Virus record (IMG/VR): IMGVR_UViG_3300008267_000005
Coordinates: 1 to 64,000 of that record
Length of the DNA stretch: 64,000 nucleotides
DNA from: a virus
Strand: one strand, 5' to 3'
Part shown: piece by piece, positions 56,211 through 63,941 of the stretch
Numbering within the stretch: the first letter of the stretch is position 1
Layout of the letters: each line of letters starts with the position of its first letter
Notes under the pieces: model-generated
Told to the model about the DNA's origin: nothing
The model's input: only the letters and a program-made list of their open reading frames with translations
Database searches by the model: none
Made by a program: the position numbers and the translations under genes

Positions 56211-57395
56211 ATGATGAAAGAGTTTACCAACTTAGTCAATTCTAAAATTTCAGGAGCTGAGCTATTACTGGTTGTGAAACGTGGGTCGCAAGTTTACGGA
56301 ACAGCTCTTCCAACTTCTGATGTTGACTATGCTGGAATTTATATTCAAAGCCTTGATGATATACTTGGGTATGGGTATAAAGACCAAATTAACGATGACA
56401 AGAATGACACTGTCTTTTATGAGATTAAGAGATTTTTAGAACTTGCATCTACTAACAATCCAACTATTTTAGAGCTTCTAAACACGCCCGAAGACTGTAT
56501 TCTATACAAACATCCAGCAATGGATGAAATACTCCGTTATAAGGACAAATTTGTGACTAAGAAATGTTCTAATTCTTTTGCTGGTTATGCAATTCAGCAA
56601 ATCAAGAAGGCTAAGGGACAGGACAAGAAACAAAACTGGGACAAAGACAAAGTCTCACGCAAGGACGTTTTAGATTTTTGTTATGTAATTGAAGATGAAA
56701 AGTCTATACCATGGAAGCAATGGAACAATGGAAGATATGACGAGAAATTCATTGGTGCAGTAAACGTACCAAATGCAAGAGACATATATGCTCTTTACTA
56801 TGACACCGACGCTCATTTATGTTTTTCAGAACAAGTTCCGACTAAAACTCGTGAAATATATTTAGAAACCAGAAAAGAATCTGGTCTACCATTGGGATTC
56901 AGCTACAAAGGTCTTGTAAAAACTGGACATGGGGCAAGTGTTGCAGAATCAAATCAATTACGTCTTTCCTCGATACCAAATGGACAAACCCCTATTTGTA
57001 ACATCATTTACAACAAGGACGGTTACATTATGCACTGTAAGGATTTCAATGAATATCAAGTGTGGCTTGAAAAAAGGAATTTGCAAAGATGGGTAGATGT
57101 TGAATCTCATGGCCAAAAAATTGATGGTAAAAACATGATGCACTGTCGCAGACTTCTTGAAATGGCTAAAGAGATTGCAGAGGGAAAAGGAGTTTTAGTT
57201 AGAAGAAAAAATGCACATGATTTATTAGCGATAAGAAGAGGAGAAATTGATCTTGAGAGTTTGATAAGCTTTGCAGAAAAAGACATTATTGAAATTGATA
57301 GATTATTTAAAGAATCGTCTTTACCAGAAAGTGTTGCGCCCGATTTCGTGAAAGATCTACTCTTACAAGTTAGAAAAAGATTCTATTTTGGATAA
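56211..57395 (+). CDS. RlaP-type nucleotidyltransferase
   Basis: The product is 394 aa. KRGSQVYGTALPTSDVDYAG near 23-42 is the G-S-x-x-Y-G...D-x-D active site of the polymerase-beta superfamily branch RlaP (PF10127), proteins linked to RNA repair gene sets. EIKRFLELASTNNPTILELL near 72 and the His/Arg-rich segments MMHCRRLLEMAKEIAEG and RRKNAHDLLAIRRGEID belong to the same family. Length is complete. No RNA ligase or Pnkp is adjacent. In a phage it might counter host tRNA cleavage; inference. It has its own host-type promoter. Confidence 0.88.
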   Translation: MMKEFTNLVNSKISGAELLLVVKRGSQVYGTALPTSDVDYAGIYIQSLDDILGYGYKDQINDDKNDTVFYEIKRFLELASTNNPTILELLNTPEDCILYKHPAMDEILRYKDKFVTKKCSNSFAGYAIQQIKKAKGQDKKQNWDKDKVSRKDVLDFCYVIEDEKSIPWKQWNNGRYDEKFIGAVNVPNARDIYALYYDTDAHLCFSEQVPTKTREIYLETRKESGLPLGFSYKGLVKTGHGASVAESNQLRLSSIPNGQTPICNIIYNKDGYIMHCKDFNEYQVWLEKRNLQRWVDVESHGQKIDGKNMMHCRRLLEMAKEIAEGKGVLVRRKNAHDLLAIRRGEIDLESLISFAEKDIIEIDRLFKESSLPESVAPDFVKDLLLQVRKRFYFG

Positions 57396-57405
57396 CCAGA
57401 AATAG

Positions 57406-57413
57406 GATATATA
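57406..57413 (+). promoter_or_regulatory. GGATATATA late-type motif
   Basis: GATATATA, 7 nt before the ATG at 57421. Confidence 0.55.
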
Positions 57414-57420
57414 AACCTGT

Positions 57421-57984
57421 ATGAATCATTTACAGGACTTCGAAAATTTTAAAATCTCCGAAAATATGCAATACCATTTTGAAAATGGACTTAGCATTTT
57501 AGAGAGTGTATTTAGAGTTGAATCCGATGCTTGGCTTTCAATTGTTAATGAAGCAAGAACTCTTTATAACACGGGAAAAATTGCTCTTAATGAGGATGAG
57601 GTTTGGTTAATTTCTACTGATGCTGGCACCAAAGCAATCTACGAGGGTCAAGAGATTTACTTAGATGTTCCATTTGAAGACTATGAAGATATTGATGAAG
57701 CAGAATACAGAGGAAGAAAGGTTAATCTTAATAAACCATACAGAACCCCTGGAGGTCCCAGAAAATTTTCAGTTTACACTAAAAACGAGAAAGGAAATGT
57801 TGTAAAAGTCGGTTTTGGAGAACCTGGTATGAGAGTGAATAACGCAGATCCAAAAAAAGCTAGGTCTTTCCAAAAAAGAATGGGATGTGATAATCCTGGT
57901 CCTAAATGGAAAGCTAAGTATTGGAGTTGCAATGTGGCACGATACAGAAAGTTATTAGGTATCAAATCAAGTAACCCGTGGTAA
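57421..57984 (+). CDS. tagged DUF6321-like prohead/virion protein
   Basis: The product is 187 aa. The tag MNHLQDFENFKISENMQYHF (site ISE) leads into a helical part. The C-terminal about 75 residues match a domain common in marine T4-like phages: NKPYRTPGGPRKFSVYTKNE, GNVVKVGFGEPGMRV, and CDNPGPKWKAKYWSCNVA near 156-173. I recall this as a virion-associated domain (DUF6321/DUF5872 type). Its stop overlaps the next start (TAATG), so the next tagged protein is coupled to it. Confidence 0.82.
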   Translation: MNHLQDFENFKISENMQYHFENGLSILESVFRVESDAWLSIVNEARTLYNTGKIALNEDEVWLISTDAGTKAIYEGQEIYLDVPFEDYEDIDEAEYRGRKVNLNKPYRTPGGPRKFSVYTKNEKGNVVKVGFGEPGMRVNNADPKKARSFQKRMGCDNPGPKWKAKYWSCNVARYRKLLGIKSSNPW

Positions 57985-58322
57985 TGAAAAATTTGAAATT
58001 ATACGAAAACTTCAATCAAAGAAGTATGATCCTCAGACATAAAATGTCAGGGGAAATAACTGTTAATCTCCAAGGTAGTGAAATAGCTGAAGTTGTTAAT
58101 AACACAAATATTAGATTTCCTTTTCTTGTTGGATCATATTGGAACAGATCTATAGAAACTTGGGCTTGTACAAACAATTTTAAAACAATTGAAACCTGGA
58201 TTAATGGTAGGTTACAAAATTCGATAGATCCTTGTCCAGAAGAAAAGATATTTGGAATACGTAAAAAAGATATTCCACAAGGACACGAACTTAGACTTCT
58301 CTATCCCAATAAATTTAGATGA
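57984..58322 (+). CDS. tagged hypothetical virion protein, 112 aa
   Basis: Start ATG 57984 by TAATG overlap gives MKNLKLYENFNQRSMILRHK, a clear tag. The rest is a small soluble domain with FPFLVGSYWNRSIETWACTN and a basic end. Not recognised apart from the tag. It overlaps the following nuclease gene by 4 nt. Confidence 0.78.
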   Translation: MKNLKLYENFNQRSMILRHKMSGEITVNLQGSEIAEVVNNTNIRFPFLVGSYWNRSIETWACTNNFKTIETWINGRLQNSIDPCPEEKIFGIRKKDIPQGHELRLLYPNKFR

Positions 58323-58906
58323 TGAAAGCTAGAATTATTTACGTTTTATTATTTGCATTCTTAACTTCTTTTTGTTTTTATCCTCCAAGGGTTATTAAAG
58401 TCAAATCTGACATTTTCACTATTTTGTACTCTGAAGAATTTGAACAACCTCTAGAAATTTGGTATAGTGTGAAATGCCCAAATGGCAAGGCTTCTAGAGC
58501 TGGTATGGATTTTTACAAATGTGATTCAATCCACACATCTTCACATGAAGATTATGAAAACAACGTTTGGGATAAAGGCCATTTGGCACCTGCTGCTGAC
58601 TTTTCTTGCGACAAAGCTACTTTACATAAAACCTTTACATATTTGAATTGTGCTTTACAGCACCAAGACTTGAATAGAGGTGTTTGGAGAATGTTGGAGT
58701 TAAGAGAAAGAGAAATAGCTAAGTCTCAGGATGTCTACGTGCATATTAAACTAGACTTTTCTAAAAATACAATTAAGCAGCCAACAGGATCAACCGTTCC
58801 TGGAGGCTTTTGGAAGGAAATACAATATGGACAGATCGTAGAGATGTATTATTTTCCAAATGTCAAACCAACACTAGGATCTTACCCAAATTATAGGGTT
58901 AATTAA
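58319..58906 (+). CDS. exported DNA/RNA non-specific endonuclease (NUC1 family)
   Basis: The product is 195 aa. A hydrophobic N-terminus (IIYVLLFAFLTSFCF) acts as signal peptide or anchor. Beta-beta-alpha-metal nuclease core: VWDKGHLAPAADF near 84-96 with catalytic His88 (D-K-G-H for the family's DRGH), then YLNCALQHQDLNRGVWRMLE with metal-binding Asn119. Truncated relative to long members but with the key residues. Such enzymes cut DNA and RNA without sequence preference; export would place it in the periplasm, where it could cut incoming DNA of other phages. That role is inference. Confidence 0.88.
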   Translation: MMKARIIYVLLFAFLTSFCFYPPRVIKVKSDIFTILYSEEFEQPLEIWYSVKCPNGKASRAGMDFYKCDSIHTSSHEDYENNVWDKGHLAPAADFSCDKATLHKTFTYLNCALQHQDLNRGVWRMLELREREIAKSQDVYVHIKLDFSKNTIKQPTGSTVPGGFWKEIQYGQIVEMYYFPNVKPTLGSYPNYRVN

Positions 58907-59256
58907 TCTTCAGGTTTTAAAAATCTTTTAGCTGAGTAATAATTACCATTCGTGTAATTTATTACTTCTATATACAAGTCAAATAAAATGTATTTTCTAG
59001 ATTCTTTAACGAAGATTTTTCCTTTTATTTCTGTACCACTTTTAAGCAACAAAAAGAAATCTCCATCTGAATCAATCTGATTTTTCTTTATCCTTGTAAC
59101 TAAAGTGTCTCCGATAGGAATTCTCTCAGGTACTGATGAATTGTATAAACTCACTATAGTGTCTTTTCTTCCATTTTGATTGAAGTAATACAATCCGTCT
59201 TGAGAAAATGCGGAGTAACCAAACAACACAAGTAAGATAGTGATTAGATTTTTCAT
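58903..59256 (-). CDS. exported hypothetical protein, 117 aa
   Basis: Signal peptide at 1-18 (ends AFSQ), then a soluble beta-rich domain (GDTLVTRIKKNQIDSDGDFF, KIFVKESRKYILFDLYIEVI). Not recognised. It is convergent with the nuclease gene (4-nt overlap). Confidence 0.78.
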   Translation of the reverse strand: MKNLITILLVLFGYSAFSQDGLYYFNQNGRKDTIVSLYNSSVPERIPIGDTLVTRIKKNQIDSDGDFFLLLKSGTEIKGKIFVKESRKYILFDLYIEVINYTNGNYYSAKRFLKPED

Positions 59257-59276
59257 AGTTACAAGTTATTTAGTTT

Positions 59277-59310
59277 AAAAAAAAGGCCTGGCGGGATGCC
59301 AAGCCTCTTT
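59277..59310 (-). terminator. intrinsic terminator (leftward)
   Basis: Read leftward: GAGGCTTGGC ATCCC GCCAGGCC and nine T, after the subtilase gene. Confidence 0.85.
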
Positions 59311-59331
59311 CTTATATATTTCGTCTTGGGT

Positions 59332-61614
59332 TTATTTAGCCCATTTGAAAGTTTCTGTTCTATCCATATATTGAGCTTTGATAATGTAAATACCACTTGG
59401 TAATTCACTATATCTGTTAATGTCCAATAAAGCTCCAGTAATTGTGTAGATCTCTACAGCAATTGGATAATCGTCTTCAATATAAACACCTTCAGGATCG
59501 TCAAGAAGAGGATAATTACCGATGATATCTTCTCCACTTGTTGCAAGGCGATTGAAAACAAGATCAACCCTATTGTTAGTTGGATCAGTGTCCCCCATTG
59601 TTCCGTTCACACTTATCACATCCAATCTGAAAGTGTTCGAAGTTCCTACTGGAACTGCACATCTTGTTGGGTGACAAAGATTCACACTTATATAAGTGTT
59701 GTTTGCAGGAAGCAAAGTTGATTGTCCAGGAAGCAAAGTGCCTGTCCAAGTTGAATTTGTTACACATCCATAAGCTGCTGTGCAATCAATCCATCTTCTT
59801 GTGTAATTGATCTGGTTGATTGTTGTAGTTCCTGTGTTAACCGCTCTCCATTGTGTGTTTACTATCTGGAGAGAAGTCGTCCAGGGATTTGCTACTGGTT
59901 GAACAAGTTCCACACGAAGGTCTGTTCCCGTCATAGATGGATTTGCAACATTGAAAGCTTTGAAACTTGTGTTATCCGAAGTTATAGTTTCTTCTGCTGC
60001 ATTGTCATAGTTTATGGTTACGAATATGTAACGTGTACCTGCCATCCCATCAACTGTATAGGAGAAAGATCTAGTTACAGAATTATTTCCTCCACCTAAG
60101 CTCACACTATCGACACCAATTATAATGTCATCTGCATCACCCAATGTAGAGTTTGCTGAATATCTATATTGTACGCCAACAAATGTGGCAAAGGTAGTTG
60201 ATACATTTACTTCTTCAGTAACTATAGCGTTGTAGTTTACTAAAATTGTCTCTCCTAAGTTTACACTAGCTGGAGTTACTATTACATTGTTAACAGTGTA
60301 GTTAGAAACTATTGTTGGTGGAGGTGGAGGTGGACCACCAGGTGTGGGTGTTGCAATAACTGCATTTTTAAGATTAATCCTTCCATAACCTAATTCGTTA
60401 CTTCTAGTACTGTAAGGCCAAGTTGGATTATTAGTGTAAGTGTAACCACCAACCTTTTCACAAGTTGAAGATAGAATTTGCAAAATCTCATCATCAGTTA
60501 ACTCCCAGTTTTTATAAGCGATAACTGCTGAAGCTGCAGCTGTTATTGGACAACTGAAAGATGTCCCGCTAACGCTCTTGTAGTCAGTTGGATCATATCC
60601 TTCGGCACCAAGTCTGTCAGTGGTTCTAATTGCTGAACCGGGTCCAGAAATGTCACAGATTTGACCATAATTCGAAAAACTAGCTCTTGTATCTGATGAG
60701 GTTGTTGCACCAACCCCCCAAACTCCATTGTAGTTAGCTGGATATTGAGCTGCAGTTCCTGAATAACCATTACCGGAAGAAGCAAATACCATCATTCCTT
60801 TGCCTCCTCTTCCGTTTGCCCTTGCATTCAAAAAAGCATTTTCAAGAGTTGCAGAGTATGTGCTACCACCATAAGACATCGCAATAGCAACACAATTGGG
60901 ATTTGCCATTGCTGCATTAACTGCTGCAACTTGAATTCCGGTAGAAGTTCCAAAAGTTCCTCCTGCATAAACCTGCGACATAATGTTGACAGGCATAACC
61001 TTAACAAAGTTGTTACCAACACTGCTAACACCAATTCCGTTATTGGTTCTTGCTGCTATTGTACCAGAGCAAGCAGTACCATGTTTATCTTCTGAGTTAA
61101 CATAGGGAACTGAGTTAGTACCATTCACAGCATTAAACGGGCTGTCGACATTTCCAACAAATTCGGGAATTGTCATATCAAGTCCACCATCAAACATAGC
61201 AACAGAAACCCATTGGTTGTCTGTTGGAAGTAAATCCCAAGCTTCATCTGCATCAATGTCTTTGTCATTTGCTTGTCTCAAATGCCAACAAGAGGCAAAT
61301 TCAGTATCATTGGGAATATAATCGAATTTGATTTCTTCCATTCTATCTCTTTCGATTATACCAAATAAACCACTATCCTCACAGAGTGCTGTGAGAAGAT
61401 CAAAATCATTTGTTCTTACAACATAGATGTCAAGCTGATCTAAATAGCTCACAATCTCTACATTGTAAAAATCCAAAAATTCGTCCACCTGATGCTTCCT
61501 TGCATCAAGCTTCGGTGTAAGTAACACTTGTCTACCTATATCATCTATCAAACTTTGTCCGAGTGACAGAAAAGAAAGTAGTACAAATGAAACAACTGCT
61601 AATACATTTTTCAT
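59332..61614 (-). CDS. secreted subtilisin-like protease with T9SS type A sorting domain
   Basis: The product is 760 aa. Signal peptide at 1-20 (ends LSLGQ), a propeptide at about 21-105, then an S8 peptidase domain (about 130-425) with a complete triad: Asp142 (SVAMFDGG), His178 (DKHGTACSGT) and Ser352 (SGTSFSCP), plus oxyanion Asn282 (SSGNG). A Pro-rich linker (about 437-448) leads to two CARDB/Ig-like domains (about 455-700). The last 60 residues (IAVEIYTITGALLDINRYSE, LPSGIYIIKA, ETFKWAK) form a T9SS type A sorting domain. Predicted surface-attached or released protease made by the infected cell. Confidence 0.93.
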   Translation of the reverse strand: MKNVLAVVSFVLLSFLSLGQSLIDDIGRQVLLTPKLDARKHQVDEFLDFYNVEIVSYLDQLDIYVVRTNDFDLLTALCEDSGLFGIIERDRMEEIKFDYIPNDTEFASCWHLRQANDKDIDADEAWDLLPTDNQWVSVAMFDGGLDMTIPEFVGNVDSPFNAVNGTNSVPYVNSEDKHGTACSGTIAARTNNGIGVSSVGNNFVKVMPVNIMSQVYAGGTFGTSTGIQVAAVNAAMANPNCVAIAMSYGGSTYSATLENAFLNARANGRGGKGMMVFASSGNGYSGTAAQYPANYNGVWGVGATTSSDTRASFSNYGQICDISGPGSAIRTTDRLGAEGYDPTDYKSVSGTSFSCPITAAASAVIAYKNWELTDDEILQILSSTCEKVGGYTYTNNPTWPYSTRSNELGYGRINLKNAVIATPTPGGPPPPPPTIVSNYTVNNVIVTPASVNLGETILVNYNAIVTEEVNVSTTFATFVGVQYRYSANSTLGDADDIIIGVDSVSLGGGNNSVTRSFSYTVDGMAGTRYIFVTINYDNAAEETITSDNTSFKAFNVANPSMTGTDLRVELVQPVANPWTTSLQIVNTQWRAVNTGTTTINQINYTRRWIDCTAAYGCVTNSTWTGTLLPGQSTLLPANNTYISVNLCHPTRCAVPVGTSNTFRLDVISVNGTMGDTDPTNNRVDLVFNRLATSGEDIIGNYPLLDDPEGVYIEDDYPIAVEIYTITGALLDINRYSELPSGIYIIKAQYMDRTETFKWAK

Positions 61615-61643
61615 TTATAATTTATTAATTTATTTATTAGCAC

Positions 61644-62099
61644 CTACTTTATGTAGTTGCTAAGTTTTTCGCCTGAGGCTTCTCTTCTAATTATTTTTAA
61701 TTGTTTAATGTTCAATCTGTATTTTCCTTCAACTAAAAGAAAAATTTCAACTAATCCAACTGCCATTGCTGCAGGGATCCATGCTCCAGTTAAAACCCCA
61801 ACAACTGCTCCCGCGATTAAAGCTGTTTCTCCTATTGCAACTTTCACCCAAGCTTTTTTCCTTAGGTGCTCTTTCAACATAACAACTTTAGTTCTTTGTA
61901 GCTTCCATTCAAGGGTGTGCATACTATCCCTTTGAAGCTGTACCATTCTTTCTAAAACACCATTGTAGTATTCTAGATCGACGACATATTGGTTAGTCTG
62001 TGCTTTCGCAGAATTGGAAAGAAAGCATATTAATATTACTTTAAAGAAATTATTTAGAGTAAAATTTTTGTTGAATAAAAAAATTCCTATTTGATTCAT
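61644..62099 (-). CDS. exported/membrane hypothetical protein, 151 aa
   Basis: I prefer the ATG at 62099; the frame extends to 62144. Hydrophobic signal-like segment at about 16-32 (FFKVILICFLSNSAKAQ), a helical part with MVQLQRDSMHTLEWKLQRTK, then a Gly/Ala-rich hydrophobic stretch (GETALIAGAVVGVLTGAWIP) and a basic tail. The second stretch may insert in a membrane. Not recognised. A GATATATA motif lies far upstream at 62258-62265 on the minus strand. Confidence 0.75.
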   Translation of the reverse strand: MNQIGIFLFNKNFTLNNFFKVILICFLSNSAKAQTNQYVVDLEYYNGVLERMVQLQRDSMHTLEWKLQRTKVVMLKEHLRKKAWVKVAIGETALIAGAVVGVLTGAWIPAAMAVGLVEIFLLVEGKYRLNIKQLKIIRREASGEKLSNYIK

Positions 62100-62257
62100 G
62101 AAATCAAAAATCACAAGGGGTTTATGAATAAAATTAAATGACAAGTTTCGCCTATTTTGTGGAAATTTTAAGAGGAGAAAAACCTAAAGGATTTCAAAAT
62201 TTTCCTAATTTCCGAAGGACTTACTGTAGTATACAACAGTACGCTTTTTCAATACCT

Positions 62258-62265
62258 TATATATC
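62258..62265 (-). promoter_or_regulatory. GATATATA late-type motif
   Basis: GATATATA on the minus strand at the stop of the gene 62264-63118, about 160 nt before the next leftward start; it would give a long leader. Confidence 0.35.
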
Positions 62266-63118
62266 AAGCCATCGTTGCGGTTCCTGAAGATAGATCAACT
62301 GAAAAATTAGCTGCAAATTGTTGGGCACGTACGAATCCTTCGTCATTGGTAACATCGTTACCCCAACCAGCATTTGCATTAGTCATTGCTTTGGTAGCAG
62401 TGAATTGATCTTTAAAACCGTTTATATCTGCAACACCAAATTTTTGAGCCATTTGCGGACTTGATGCTCTAGATAGGAAATAAAGAACCGCAAATTCTGC
62501 TGCAACTTCCGGATCATCAAGTAAATCTGGATTTGTTACAATGTTTACTTGTCTGTTTAGCTTTCCTTTTGAATCATATAACTTTTGCATTTTTTCATAT
62601 GATCCTTTGAAGGTTAATTGGTTGAAACCTCTTCCTCTAAATTTCCAACCGTCTCCTGGAGCTGAATTTCCATATTTCTGAGACTTCCCTGTTTTATCAC
62701 CTGGTCCATAAACGAGATCAAAGAATTTCTCATCATTTGTCTTGATTTGATCGATTTGAGCATCTGTCAGATCGTTTACTCTTGCTCCAAATATTTTTCT
62801 AATTCTTTCCGGTGAGGTATTTCCGTATCCTTTTTCTATTTTTGGAATGTAACCACTTTCTTTTCCTACTACTCCAAGAATTGCTATTTGTGTGAAAGGA
62901 TTTGTGATCCCGTGCTTTTTCATTGCGTCAATAAGAAGCTGAATATTTTTACCCTTATCACCTGAACCTGAAAATCTCACACTACCACCAACTATAGAAG
63001 GTTTAGGGTCTTTAACTTCTTCTGGTCCACCCAATCCTAATAGGTCTAGAAACTTTCCATAGGCATTTCTAAAAAGTTGTTCGTTTATAAACTCTTCTAT
63101 TGGTTTGAGGTGTTTCAT
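62264..63118 (-). CDS. tagged GH19-like peptidoglycan hydrolase
   Basis: The product is 284 aa. The tag MKHLKPIEEFINEQLFRNAY (site INE|Q) resembles those at 28476 and 29236. Gly-rich linker at about 30-55. GH19/lysozyme-like domain at about 58-270 with catalytic Glu87 in GVVGKESGY, and FRGRGFNQLTFKGSYEKM near 160-177. It is related to the endolysin at 45094 only in this domain. The tag suggests that it is packaged and used for entry, while the untagged enzyme serves lysis. GGATAAATA lies 20 nt upstream. Confidence 0.85.
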   Translation of the reverse strand: MKHLKPIEEFINEQLFRNAYGKFLDLLGLGGPEEVKDPKPSIVGGSVRFSGSGDKGKNIQLLIDAMKKHGITNPFTQIAILGVVGKESGYIPKIEKGYGNTSPERIRKIFGARVNDLTDAQIDQIKTNDEKFFDLVYGPGDKTGKSQKYGNSAPGDGWKFRGRGFNQLTFKGSYEKMQKLYDSKGKLNRQVNIVTNPDLLDDPEVAAEFAVLYFLSRASSPQMAQKFGVADINGFKDQFTATKAMTNANAGWGNDVTNDEGFVRAQQFAANFSVDLSSGTATMA

Positions 63119-63138
63119 TTATTCTTATATTTGTAATG

Positions 63139-63147
63139 TATTTATCC
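63139..63147 (-). promoter_or_regulatory. GGATAAATA late-type motif
   Basis: GGATAAATA on the minus strand, 20 nt before the start at 63118. Confidence 0.5.
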
Positions 63148-63168
63148 CACCTACGTTTTAAACCCAGT

Positions 63169-63176
63169 CATATATA
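63169..63176 (+). promoter_or_regulatory. CATATATA late-type motif
   Basis: CATATATA, 4 nt before the ATG at 63181; divergent from 63139-63147. Confidence 0.45.
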
Positions 63177-63180
63177 AACT

Positions 63181-63783
63181 ATGGAACTCAAATTCACAAA
63201 CACCTTCATGAAAAACCTGATGAAGATTTCTTCAAGGAGAATGGCACATTGGAAGATTTACGATTTATTTAGATATGACCTGCCTAGATTTTTTAGAAAT
63301 CTCTGGGTTTTTAGAAAGGATCTTTGGAATTACAATAACTACAATGGAGCTCATTCTATTCTTCCTTTGGTAAAAACATCCTTAGATGATATAGCAAAGT
63401 ATATCGACAAATATTCGTTTGAAGAAACTGTAAGTAAAAATAAAAAGGTTGAGAAAATGAAAAGACTCTCTTACCTTTTAGATATTTTCTTGAAAGATGA
63501 CTACATGGGATTGGCAGAGAAAGAATTAGGACCGATCATTAATACAGAAATAGTCTGGGAACCTTCTGGTGATGGTATGACGTACAGGATGATTGATACG
63601 GGACTTCCTGAAGAGAAAAGTCACAATTTAAAAGTGATGAGAAGATCAAAAGAAATTGCTCAAGATCACTGGGAAGAAATCATTGCTATTATCAAAGGTC
63701 CTGATTACAAGGCAATTTTTGATAACTCAGATGACTTCGATAGTCAATATGATGGAAGTGATATGAGGGCCTGGTGGCATTAG
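63181..63783 (+). CDS. large-phage conserved protein of unknown function
   Basis: The product is 200 aa. Pattern FRNLWVFRKDLWNYNNYNGA near 38-57, then a Lys-rich helical centre KKVEKMKRLSYLLDIF, AEKELGP near 113, HWEEIIAIIKG near 164, and the ending YDGSDMRAWWH. I recall the order RKxLWxxxxWxxxxxL, KMKR, AExELGxL, GxDGSGLRGWWD from many large-phage genomes. Function unknown; intact length. Confidence 0.8.
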   Translation: MELKFTNTFMKNLMKISSRRMAHWKIYDLFRYDLPRFFRNLWVFRKDLWNYNNYNGAHSILPLVKTSLDDIAKYIDKYSFEETVSKNKKVEKMKRLSYLLDIFLKDDYMGLAEKELGPIINTEIVWEPSGDGMTYRMIDTGLPEEKSHNLKVMRRSKEIAQDHWEEIIAIIKGPDYKAIFDNSDDFDSQYDGSDMRAWWH

Positions 63784-63941
63784 TCTTTTCTTTGGAAAAA
63801 TCTCCAAAGAAGTACCACACTCCAGAAATTTATAAAAAATACTGACCCTACAGGATCATATGGTCTCTTTTCAAGATCAATCAATAGAAACCCAATCAGT
63901 TGATTTACAATAAGAAAAATTATAGTAAAAACTAAGATCAT
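63780..63941 (-). CDS. small two-span membrane protein, 53 aa
   Basis: The product begins MILVFTIIFLIVNQLIGFLL, continues IDLEKRPYDPVGSVFFINFW and ends in a basic RRFFQRKD-like tail (WRFFQRKD). Spans at about 2-21 and 34-47. Its stop overlaps that of the convergent gene. Small but with good codon structure; role unknown. Confidence 0.6.
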   Translation of the reverse strand: MILVFTIIFLIVNQLIGFLLIDLEKRPYDPVGSVFFINFWSVVLLWRFFQRKD

